A stretch of DNA of 5,456 nt, taken from the NCBI GenBank assembly GCA_009781565.1, contig WQXV01000080.1, positions 1 through 5,456 on the forward strand, written 5' to 3'. The notes under the pieces were generated by a model. The model had not been told where the DNA came from. It did no database searches and saw only the letters and a list, made by a program, of their open reading frames with translations. This stretch comes from Actinomycetes bacterium (GTDB lineage: Bacteria > Actinomycetota > Coriobacteriia > WRKU01). Below are positions 1 through 5,456 of this stretch, in pieces (position 1 is the stretch's first letter; every line of letters begins with the position of its first letter). The position numbers were made by a program, and so were the translations under genes.

Positions 1-1712
1 ATGAGCGCGGTATGCGCCAGATGAATGCACCCTTTACCCAGCTCCTGGAGGGCGACAGTGAAGCTCTGAGCGGCCAGATCATCCCGATCTATCCGTCAAC
101 TGAGGGATTGGCCCAAGGATGGATTCGTCGCATCATCGGTCAGGCACTGGAGCAGGTCGGAGAGCTTGAAGAGGTACTACCCGATGAGCTACGCAAGCGT
201 CACGGTATGCGCACCTTTTCCGAGGCACTGCTCGCCGTTCACAACCCGCGATCGGTCGAGGATGCTGCAGCCGCGCGCAACCGAATCGCCTATCAAGAAC
301 TGTTCGAACTCAGTTTGTGCAACGCCGCGCGGCGTCTGAAAGACAGCGAAGAGGCTGATGGATTTGCGCATACGATCGATAGCGAGCTCTTTGAAAAAGG
401 GCACGACGTGATCGGGGTCACCTTGACGCCTGATCAGTCACGTGCATTAGAAGATATCGTCGCTGATATGCAGCGCCCCAGCCCCATGCAACGCTTGCTT
501 ATCGGTGATGTAGGGACCGGCAAGACCTTTGTCGCCCTTTTCGCGCTGTTAATGGCAGTAAGCAGCAACACGCAAGCGGCGATGATGGCACCGACCGAGG
601 TCTTAGCAAAACAGTATGCGGAAAAGATCGGGCCGCTTCTAGACAAGCTCGATATCGCCTGGGCGCTTCTGACCAGCTCGCTGAACGCTCAGGAGCGAAA
701 CGATGCGTACGCGCGCCTGGCAAGCGGGGAGGTGGCCGTCGCTTTCGGAACCCACGCACTCATCCAAGAAGCGGTGGTGTTCGACAATCTGACGCTGGCG
801 ATCATCGATGAGCAACATCGCTTCGGAGTCGAGCAGCGTCTCAAATTTCGCTACAAGGCACAAGTAAGTCCTGATATGCTCGCGATGACCGCGACACCGA
901 TACCGCGTTCGTTAGCCTTGACCGTATTTGGAGATCTTGATATCTCGACTCTACACACCCGACCGATCGCCGGATCGGGGGTGCGAACCCACATGCGCCC
1001 ATTGGGCAAAGTATGGCAAGCGCATGAAGCAGTCAAGCGCGATCTTGCCAAGGGACAGCAAGCTTTCATCGTTTGTGCCCTGATCGATGAATCGACAAAG
1101 CTCGAGGTCAACGCTGCTACAGCGCTCGCAGAGCAGTTGGCTCGAGATGAGTATCGCGATCATCGGGTGGCGCTGCTCCATGGGGCGCTCAAACCTGCGG
1201 AAAAAGACGCGATCATGGAACAATTTCGCGCGGGACAGATCGATGTATTGGTGGCGACGACAGTCATCGAGGTGGGAGTCGATATCCACAACGTGACCCA
1301 GATGATCATCTACAATGCCGAGCGCTTCGGTCTGGCGCAGCTTCACCAGCTACGAGGAAGGGTCGGGCGCGGGGCAATTCCTGGAGAGGTATGGCTGGTC
1401 AGTGACGGCCGCTCATCCGGTGCAAAGCAACGCTTCGAAGCGTTGTGCTCGACCGATGATGGATTCGAACTGGCAGATATCGACCTTGCTCTGCGTGGTG
1501 CAGGTGACATGTTGGGGACCCGTCAACATGGTGCCGTATCATTTCGCGTTGCCGATCTTTCCCGGGATCTGCCTATCATCGAGCTTGCTCAACGTGATGT
1601 TGCAGAACTCATGGACGATGATCCGCACCTACAAAGACCGCAGCACGCATTATTGAAAAATCGTCTAGAATTGTTACAGGAAGTTTACGAAACTTGGGTA
1701 AGCGCGGGATAG
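1..1712 (+). CDS. recG: ATP-dependent DNA helicase RecG, 5' partial
   Basis: RecG is a superfamily 2 double-stranded DNA translocase that regresses stalled forks and migrates Holliday junctions. The frame is open from base 3 at the left edge, so the Met codons at 12 and 21 are probably internal. Counting from the Met at 12: YPSTEGL (27-33) is the conserved segment after the wedge domain; LTPDQ (138-142) is the Q-like motif; GDVGTGKT (165-172) is Walker A; APTEVLA (193-199) is motif Ia; DEQH (266-269) is the Walker B box characteristic of RecG; TATPIPR (293-299) is motif III; VIEVGVD (418-424) and QLRGRVGR (446-453) are motifs V and VI; GFELADIDLALRGAGDMLG (484-502) with QHG (505-507) is the TRG translocation motif. 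Family members are usually about 690-750 residues, so roughly 130-180 N-terminal residues, mostly the wedge OB-fold, lie outside the window. The C-terminus looks complete. The segment after motif III (HTRPIAGSGVRT) departs from the usual LPPGR-type sequence. Identification is very secure. Confidence 0.97.
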   Translation, partial: ERGMRQMNAPFTQLLEGDSEALSGQIIPIYPSTEGLAQGWIRRIIGQALEQVGELEEVLPDELRKRHGMRTFSEALLAVHNPRSVEDAAAARNRIAYQELFELSLCNAARRLKDSEEADGFAHTIDSELFEKGHDVIGVTLTPDQSRALEDIVADMQRPSPMQRLLIGDVGTGKTFVALFALLMAVSSNTQAAMMAPTEVLAKQYAEKIGPLLDKLDIAWALLTSSLNAQERNDAYARLASGEVAVAFGTHALIQEAVVFDNLTLAIIDEQHRFGVEQRLKFRYKAQVSPDMLAMTATPIPRSLALTVFGDLDISTLHTRPIAGSGVRTHMRPLGKVWQAHEAVKRDLAKGQQAFIVCALIDESTKLEVNAATALAEQLARDEYRDHRVALLHGALKPAEKDAIMEQFRAGQIDVLVATTVIEVGVDIHNVTQMIIYNAERFGLAQLHQLRGRVGRGAIPGEVWLVSDGRSSGAKQRFEALCSTDDGFELADIDLALRGAGDMLGTRQHGAVSFRVADLSRDLPIIELAQRDVAELMDDDPHLQRPQHALLKNRLELLQEVYETWVSAG

Positions 1713-1717
1713 AGAAC

Positions 1718-1724
1718 GGAGAAG
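1718..1724 (+). promoter_or_regulatory. Ribosome binding site of rsmD
   Basis: GGAGAAG lies 4 nt before the ATG at 1729, inside the 16-nt gap after the recG stop. It is a good Shine-Dalgarno match with rather short spacing. It supports 1729 as the start. The gap has no room for a terminator or a full promoter, so rsmD is probably read from the recG transcript. Confidence 0.6.
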
Positions 1725-1728
1725 AGCG

Positions 1729-2301
1729 ATGAAAATCACCGGCGGCGAGTGGAATGGACGAAGCATATCTGCACCTGAAGGAATGGTCACCCGGCCGACA
1801 ACGGATCTGGTGCGGGGGGCCATATTCAATACTCTCAACCCTATGATCATGAAGTGGAACGACATCGTCTTGCTCGACGGCTTTGCCGGAAGCGGAGCCA
1901 TGACCTTCGAGGCACTCTCACGAGGAGCCCATCAGGCAGTTCTGGTCGAATCTGATCAGCGCGCCTTCCAGATCATTCAGAAGAATGTCGCTTATTTCGG
2001 TGTGAAGAACAGAGTCACGCTCAAACGGACCAACCTTCTTGCCCTAAGTTTCAACAAACATGCCTATCAACCCTTTAACCTCGTGTTTTTAGATCCTCCC
2101 TATGACTATCCCGCCGAAAACGTTGGTAGGATCATCTCCTTTTTGGTCGAGTCGGGTGTACTCAAGCGCAAAGCGATCGTCGTCTACGAGCACAGCCCCG
2201 ATCGAGTACTCGAGATACCCAAAGGATTCACCTTCCTCAAAGAAAACCCCTATGGCTCGACCGTGGTCACCTACCTGCAGTATGACGGGGTCATGCGATG
2301 A
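1729..2301 (+). CDS. rsmD: 16S rRNA (guanine(966)-N(2))-methyltransferase RsmD
   Basis: RsmD is a SAM-dependent Rossmann-fold enzyme. It methylates N2 of G966 in 16S rRNA during 30S assembly in the cytoplasm. The 190-residue length is normal for the family. The N-terminus, KITGGEWNGR (2-11) and TRPTTDLVRGAIFN (21-34), matches the family signature of GG.W.G followed by RPTTD.VR. LLDGFAGSGA (48-57) is the glycine-rich SAM-binding motif I. SRGA (64-67) and the acidic residue in VLVESD (E74) form the SAM ribose-binding edge. LDPPY (121-125) is catalytic motif IV. The C-terminal YGSTVVTYL (175-183) also fits the family. The start at 1729 has a Shine-Dalgarno sequence just upstream and gives the expected N-terminus. 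The stop overlaps the coaD start by 4 nt (ATGA), and an rsmD-coaD pair is common in bacteria. Minor variants are G51 where Leu is frequent (DLFAGSG) and RGAIFN where REALFN is common; neither should abolish function. Confidence 0.96.
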   Translation: MKITGGEWNGRSISAPEGMVTRPTTDLVRGAIFNTLNPMIMKWNDIVLLDGFAGSGAMTFEALSRGAHQAVLVESDQRAFQIIQKNVAYFGVKNRVTLKRTNLLALSFNKHAYQPFNLVFLDPPYDYPAENVGRIISFLVESGVLKRKAIVVYEHSPDRVLEIPKGFTFLKENPYGSTVVTYLQYDGVMR

Positions 2302-2789
2302 CCAAGGCGATCGTACCGGGGACCTTCGACCCCATCACCGTCGGTCATCTGGATGTGATCGAGCGTGCTGCAAAGATCTTTGACGAGGTCGTGGTGGCAG
2401 TCGCTGCATCGCCGGATAAGAATGGGACCGGTCCGCTCTTTAACGTTCAAGAACGGGTTGAACTTATTTCAACAGCCACGAAACACTTTGATAAAGTCTC
2501 AGTTAAGTCGTTTGATAATTTATTAGTGACGTTTGCACGGGAAGAGAACGCAAATGTTCTCGTGAAAGGGTTGCGAGCTATAACGGACTTTGAGAACGAG
2601 TTTCAAATGGCAGCCTTGAATTGGAAGCTTGCGAGCTCGATCGAGACACTTTTTATCATGGCCAGCCCAGATAACATGTTTCTCAGCTCAAGTGCGGTAA
2701 GAGAGATCGCGCGTCACGGTGGAAGTGTGTCCGGGCTCGTGCCCGAAGGCGTCGAAGTGGCGCTGAGAAGTAAATTCGGGCATGGGTAA
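2298..2789 (+). CDS. coaD: Phosphopantetheine adenylyltransferase CoaD
   Basis: CoaD transfers AMP from ATP to 4'-phosphopantetheine to give dephospho-CoA, the penultimate step of coenzyme A synthesis. The cytoplasmic enzyme is usually a hexamer. The 163-residue length is typical. VPGTFDPITVGH (6-17) contains the substrate-binding Thr9 and the nucleotidyltransferase TxGH motif (14-17). K41 in ASPDK corresponds to the conserved active-site Lys. VKGLRAITDFENEFQMA (89-105) is the family signature; it has KGLR rather than the RGLR of E. coli and Bacillus, and I recall KGLR in the mycobacterial enzyme. SSSAVRE (130-136) is the C-terminal nucleotide-binding motif, usually ISSTxVRE. The start codon overlaps the rsmD stop as ATGA, indicating translational coupling; only a weak purine run (GGGG near 2287) lies upstream. 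Bases 2461-2520 are clearly richer in A/T than the rest of the window, but the protein motifs run through without a break. Confidence 0.97.
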   Translation: MTKAIVPGTFDPITVGHLDVIERAAKIFDEVVVAVAASPDKNGTGPLFNVQERVELISTATKHFDKVSVKSFDNLLVTFAREENANVLVKGLRAITDFENEFQMAALNWKLASSIETLFIMASPDNMFLSSSAVREIARHGGSVSGLVPEGVEVALRSKFGHG

Positions 2790-2797
2790 ACGTAGTT

Positions 2798-2803
2798 GAA
2801 AGG
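2798..2803 (+). promoter_or_regulatory. Ribosome binding site of the SepIVA-like gene
   Basis: GAAAGG lies in the 22-nt gap after coaD, 8 nt before the ATG at 2812 and 5 nt before the in-frame GTG at 2809. The spacing and the stronger start codon favour 2812. No terminator or convincing promoter is visible in this gap. Confidence 0.5.
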
Positions 2804-2811
2804 TAGCAGTG

Positions 2812-3267
2812 ATGGACATTATTCAGTTGGTTGATCGGATCGAGGAAGTGATCGACAGCGCCAAAGGGGTACCTTTGAGCCAGAATAAGATCGTGAATCC
2901 TGACGATGTCTATGAAATTATCGACGAGATTCGTCATCAGTTCCCCGAAGACCTCAAGCAAGCGCGCTGGATCGTGAAGCAGCGCCAGGAAATGGTCGAA
3001 GAGGCTGAACGTGAGGCAAATCGTATCCTTGAGGATGCGCAAGAACGTGCGCGCGCAATGGTCGACGAGCAGGAAGTCGTACGACAAGCCGATGCACGTG
3101 CGCAAGAGATCATGGAAGATGCCCGCGCGAACGAGCGCGAGATCCGTTTGGGCGCCGATGATTATGCTGATGAGATCATGGCGAACCTTGAAGTGAACCT
3201 CGGTAAGCTCCTTACCGCCGTTCAGCGTGGACGCGATCGCTTGCAGGGTGGCAAAACTAGGGCATAA
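2812..3267 (+). CDS. SepIVA/DivIVA-like coiled-coil protein (compact form)
   Basis: This predicted 151-residue cytoplasmic protein is rich in Glu, Arg, Ala and Gln. Residues about 48-118 look like a long coiled coil, with repeated acidic and basic helix segments such as EEAEREAN, EDAQERAR and EDARANERE. From memory, its N-terminus (AKGVPLS at 17-23, then a hydrophobic/acidic helix VYEIIDEIRHQFPEDLKQA) resembles mycobacterial SepIVA (Rv2927c), which has ARGVPM and VLELIDDIKDAIPGEL at the same place. The C-terminal part also matches (EVV at 88-90, the following D-D-Y region, and LLTAVQRGRDRL near 133-144, against SVGRGRHQL). SepIVA is a DivIVA-family septation factor. It also sits directly upstream of a DUF177 gene in mycobacteria, as here. 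The mycobacterial protein is about 245 residues, so the middle of the coiled coil is shorter here. Such genes are often labelled 'ATPase' or 'F0 subunit B-like', but no membrane segment is present. A role in division or septal envelope synthesis is inferred. A GTG start at 2809 would add one Met. Confidence 0.8.
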   Translation: MDIIQLVDRIEEVIDSAKGVPLSQNKIVNPDDVYEIIDEIRHQFPEDLKQARWIVKQRQEMVEEAEREANRILEDAQERARAMVDEQEVVRQADARAQEIMEDARANEREIRLGADDYADEIMANLEVNLGKLLTAVQRGRDRLQGGKTRA

Positions 3268-3795
3268 ATGGGCACCACGCTCGATGTTAACTATGCGTTA
3301 GATGAGAAGTTTGTTCCCCACCCGTTGGCTGGAACACTTGATATTGATGAGTTCATAGTAGGAGACCAGGCGTTTGCAGTGCAAGCGCCTGCTTCATATG
3401 AAGTGACCATGACCGCTCTCGAAGAGGGTCTTCTAGCCCAAGGTACGGTCTGGCTACCGGTCAGCGCGCGATGCGTGCGTTGCCTCGAACCATTTGAAAT
3501 GACGATCACCTCTCCGGTCGACTCGATGTTCTACTATGTCGCTACCGTCGATGACGACGGTGATCCCTATCCTGAGGTCGATGAGTATGGTCATATCGAT
3601 CTGGAAGCAGAGCTCATCGAGGATCTGGTGGTCGCCGCACCCTTTGCTCCGATCCATGATCCATCCTGTAAAGGTATCTGTTCCGTTTGCGGTAAGAATC
3701 GCAATGCCGGTCAGTGCACCTGCGAGGATGATCTTCTCGACGAGCGACATCCCTTCGCTGCGCTCGATTCATTATTGAACGGGAGTGATGAGTAA
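3268..3795 (+). CDS. DUF177 / YceD-family protein
   Basis: This 175-residue cytoplasmic protein belongs to the DUF177 (YceD) family, which is linked to 23S rRNA accumulation or ribosome assembly in E. coli and plants; the exact activity is not settled. The central CVRCLEPFEMTI (69-80) is the characteristic C-x2-C segment. An acidic stretch (DDDGDPYPEVDEYGHIDLEAEL, in two parts around 95-116) leads into the C-terminal signature DPSCKGICSVCGKN (131-144), C150-T-C152, and ERHPFAALDSLL (159-170). The cysteines at 69, 72, 134, 138, 141, 150 and 152 suggest metal binding in this branch. The ATG follows the preceding TAA with no gap, and AGGG at 3259-3262 lies 5 nt upstream inside the previous gene, so expression is probably coupled. 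In many bacteria rpmF (ribosomal protein L32) follows directly; here a deacetylase-like gene overlaps the stop instead. A strong hairpin lies within the reading frame at 3367-3391. Confidence 0.92.
   Translation: MGTTLDVNYALDEKFVPHPLAGTLDIDEFIVGDQAFAVQAPASYEVTMTALEEGLLAQGTVWLPVSARCVRCLEPFEMTITSPVDSMFYYVATVDDDGDPYPEVDEYGHIDLEAELIEDLVVAAPFAPIHDPSCKGICSVCGKNRNAGQCTCEDDLLDERHPFAALDSLLNGSDE
3367..3391 (+). other. Stable hairpin inside the DUF177 coding region
   Basis: CAGGCGTTTGC at 3367-3377 can pair with GCAAGCGCCTG at 3381-3391, leaving the loop AGT at 3378-3380. This gives eleven pairs, one of them a U-G wobble (3373 with 3385). No U tract follows, so it is not an intrinsic terminator. It may affect translation or mRNA stability, or it may be a by-product of codon choice. 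Confidence 0.45.
3781..3785 (+). promoter_or_regulatory. Ribosome binding site deciding the start of the deacetylase-like gene
   Basis: GGGAG lies within the last codons of the DUF177 gene, 9 nt before the ATG at 3795. The stop and start overlap as TAATG. Site, spacing and overlap together favour 3795 over the later in-frame ATGs at 3894 and 3900, which would remove the Gly/Tyr-rich tail. Confidence 0.55.
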
Positions 3796-5456
3796 TGTCA
3801 CTGCTAGATAACAAGAAACATGATTCGCTCGGCTATGTGCGAGGTTACGGTCGTACCCGCGGTTCTGGATATGGGTATGTGTCCGGCGGTCCAATGAGGA
3901 TGTCCTCGCGCAGAAAGACACCTACCTCCCTTCCGCTCATCCTTGCGATCGCAGCCGCACTCCTCTTGGTCATTCTTGTGGTCGGTGGGAGCACATGGTG
4001 GAACTATTCAAGGTTCACCCGGGCAGCGCGCTCCCATGATCCAGAACGCGTGCAACTCGCATTCCGAGCCGGTACCCGATCGGCCATACCGGGTTCAAGC
4101 TCACTTTTCTGGTGGTTTTCCACCAGACGGGTCAGCAGCGAGTTGAGCAAAGCGGCCAATGAGGGAGTGGAGAGTGCAGCTCTTGATGCGTTCGTTGAGA
4201 CCTATCGCTCGACTCCCGATCTTATCGACGAGTTGGTCGTGCCCAAAGCAATCAGTGCGGTGACCCAGTATCAAGACAAACTGATAGAGGAGCAGGTAGC
4301 AGCCGGATACCTCGAGATCGGGTTGGCGATACGACCGCAAAACACCGAGTTGATCGAAGGGAAGAAAACATTCGATATCTTGGTCGCGAGTCGTGAGGCA
4401 TTCGCTGCGGCAAAGATCGCAGCGACCCAGCCTTATGGGTCCGAGGAAGCGGCAGACCTCTATGAACTGGTGGCTGAGATCGATCATGAGAACTATGCGA
4501 TCGCGCAAAAAGAGATCCCCGAGCTGCGCAAGATCGCCAATGAGGAAATGACCACGTGGACTACGGCGGTCAAGCACTTCACCCTCAATCCGCTCTTGGC
4601 GTTTCCCTACCAGGCACCGCTGGATTACTCGAACGACTACATCACGACGGTGGAATTCGATCGTATTCTCAAGCAGCTCTATGACAATGGCTATATCCTT
4701 GTGGGGCTCGAGACGCTCTTCTCGGTCGAAGCCAGCGATGTGGTGGTACCGACCACCATACGCATCCCCAAGGGTAAGCAACCCTTGGTGCTCTCCATTG
4801 AGAACCTTTCGTACTCGACACGCCATGAGGGACGGGGGATGGTCGACAAGCTGATCGTGCGCGATGACAAGATCGGGACCTTCACCTCGGCTGAGCATGC
4901 TGGCACAGCAAGCGATGTCGTCTCATTCGATAACGACGTCATACCGATACTGGAAAACTTCATAGAAGCCAACCCGGTCTTCTCGTGGAAGGGCGCGCGT
5001 GCCACGATCTCGGTCGCCGGCTACAGCGGCAACTTCGGCTATCGGACCGCTTATGGCAACGATGATCAGGAAGAAGAGATACGACAAGCAAAAGAAGTAG
5101 CCAAGGCGCTCGAAGATAAAGGATACACCTTCGCCAGCATGGGATTCGAATACATCGAGATGTCGACGATCGAGCTCGACCAGATCAAGAACGATATGCA
5201 GCTATGGCTCGATCAGACCTCCAATATCGTAGGAACGACCCCTCTGTTCTTCTGGCCATTCGGAGATGCGCTGCCGCAGGACAGCCTAGGAGCCGCCTTC
5301 CTCAGGCAGATGGGATATCGCTCGTTCAGCCAGATCGGACCGAATGGTTTTGAGGAGTTCACCGGGTATGCGCGCATCGATGAACGTGCATTCCTGGATG
5401 GCAACAGCCTCTACAACTGGCCCGAACGTTTTGATGGCTATTTCGATACCGCGACC
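3795..5456 (+). CDS. Membrane-anchored polysaccharide-deacetylase-like protein, probable pseudoenzyme, 3' partial
   Basis: The frame is open from the ATG at 3795 to the right edge (554 codons). Residues 1-45 form a basic cytoplasmic tail with a Gly/Tyr/Arg-rich stretch (13-32) ending in SSRRK. Residues about 46-63 (LPLILAIAAALLLVILVV) form a single transmembrane helix with no evident signal peptidase site, so the rest should be outside the membrane. Residues 75-260 are mostly helical and unrecognised. Residues about 262-515 follow, segment by segment, the NodB-type domain of Firmicute polysaccharide deacetylases as I recall it: TTVEFDRILKQLYDNGYILV (284-303), IPKGKQPLVLSIENLSY (324-340), GYSGNFGYRT (409-418), AKALEDKGYTFAS (436-448), FWPFGD (486-491), FLRQMGYRSF (502-511). 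The usual DD metal/catalytic pair is E336-N337, and the usual HSxxH is M449-GFE-Y453, so deacetylation as normally understood is unlikely. A binding or regulatory role at the cell wall is inference. Homologues end soon after the equivalent of FLDG (533-536), so only a short C-terminus is probably missing. Confidence 0.82.
   Translation, partial: MSLLDNKKHDSLGYVRGYGRTRGSGYGYVSGGPMRMSSRRKTPTSLPLILAIAAALLLVILVVGGSTWWNYSRFTRAARSHDPERVQLAFRAGTRSAIPGSSSLFWWFSTRRVSSELSKAANEGVESAALDAFVETYRSTPDLIDELVVPKAISAVTQYQDKLIEEQVAAGYLEIGLAIRPQNTELIEGKKTFDILVASREAFAAAKIAATQPYGSEEAADLYELVAEIDHENYAIAQKEIPELRKIANEEMTTWTTAVKHFTLNPLLAFPYQAPLDYSNDYITTVEFDRILKQLYDNGYILVGLETLFSVEASDVVVPTTIRIPKGKQPLVLSIENLSYSTRHEGRGMVDKLIVRDDKIGTFTSAEHAGTASDVVSFDNDVIPILENFIEANPVFSWKGARATISVAGYSGNFGYRTAYGNDDQEEEIRQAKEVAKALEDKGYTFASMGFEYIEMSTIELDQIKNDMQLWLDQTSNIVGTTPLFFWPFGDALPQDSLGAAFLRQMGYRSFSQIGPNGFEEFTGYARIDERAFLDGNSLYNWPERFDGYFDTAT

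Noticed and set aside
12..14. ATG at 12 as a true start of recG
   Set aside because: The frame is open to the left edge and the encoded protein lacks the RecG wedge domain, so the gene almost certainly begins outside the window.
951..1346. 131-codon minus-strand open frame within recG
   Set aside because: It is antisense to strongly conserved helicase motifs and has no family resemblance.
2790..2811. Possible promoter or terminator between coaD and the SepIVA-like gene
   Set aside because: The 22-nt gap holds only a Shine-Dalgarno-like sequence; no -35/-10 pair or hairpin with U tract can be made out.
2683..3105. 140-codon minus-strand open frame across the end of coaD and the SepIVA-like gene
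   Set aside because: Both plus-strand genes are supported by motifs, and the translation opposite resembles no known family.
3201..3217. Inverted repeat CGGTAAG-CTC-CTTACCG near the end of the SepIVA-like gene
   Set aside because: A 7-bp stem without a U tract and within coding sequence; too weak to call a regulatory element.
2812..3267. ATP synthase F0 subunit B as the identity of the coiled-coil gene
   Set aside because: Subunit B has an N-terminal membrane helix and sits in atp operons; this protein has no hydrophobic segment and no atp neighbours.
4108..4127. Inverted repeat TCTGGTGG-TTTT-CCACCAGA
   Set aside because: An 8-bp stem with a 4-base loop is expected roughly once by chance in a window this size; it is inside a coding region and not followed by a U tract, so it is not called a terminator.
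4101..4898. 265-codon open frame on the minus strand
   Set aside because: It lies wholly antisense to the deacetylase-like gene, shows no recognisable motif, and is explained by the codon pattern of the plus-strand gene.

Overview
The window looks like one continuous, fully plus-strand housekeeping operon from a bacterium of intermediate GC content. Its gene order is recG (5' end missing), rsmD, coaD, a SepIVA/DivIVA-like coiled-coil gene, a DUF177 (YceD-family) gene, and a membrane-anchored polysaccharide-deacetylase-like gene cut by the right edge. No RNA gene, mobile element, CRISPR array or convincing terminator is visible. Nearly every base is coding, and no gap exceeds about 25 nt.

The likely source is an Actinomycetota lineage. 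The run recG-rsmD-coaD-SepIVA-like-DUF177 is, from memory, typical of actinobacteria. The CoaD carries KGLR and a C-terminal region resembling the mycobacterial enzyme, and the fourth gene resembles mycobacterial SepIVA at both ends. The moderate GC content and a deacetylase-like protein resembling Firmicute homologues would suit a Coriobacteriia member. That placement is inference and the genus cannot be fixed from the sequence.

Layout: 1-1712 is RecG, the branch-migration helicase for stalled forks and Holliday junctions, lacking most of its wedge domain. 1729-2301 is RsmD, the 16S rRNA G966 methyltransferase. 2298-2789 is CoaD, phosphopantetheine adenylyltransferase. 2812-3267 is a compact SepIVA-like protein. 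3268-3795 is a DUF177 protein with cysteine motifs. 3795-5456 is an open frame encoding a short cytoplasmic Gly/Tyr/Arg-rich tail, one transmembrane helix and a large extracytoplasmic part ending in a NodB-like fold.

Junctions are very tight: 16 nt, a 4-nt ATGA overlap, 22 nt, 0 nt, then a 1-nt TAATG overlap. This suggests co-transcription and translational coupling. The operon joins DNA repair, ribosome maturation, CoA synthesis, and septation/envelope functions.

The most interesting point is the last gene. It aligns with polysaccharide deacetylases, but the acidic pair and the HxxxH metal-binding motif are both replaced, so it is probably a pseudoenzyme. It also lies where rpmF and then rnc would be expected. 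A second notable point is the SepIVA-like protein, about 90-100 residues shorter than the mycobacterial protein with both conserved ends kept. A third is a strong excess of GATC, CGATCG and GCGATCGC words.
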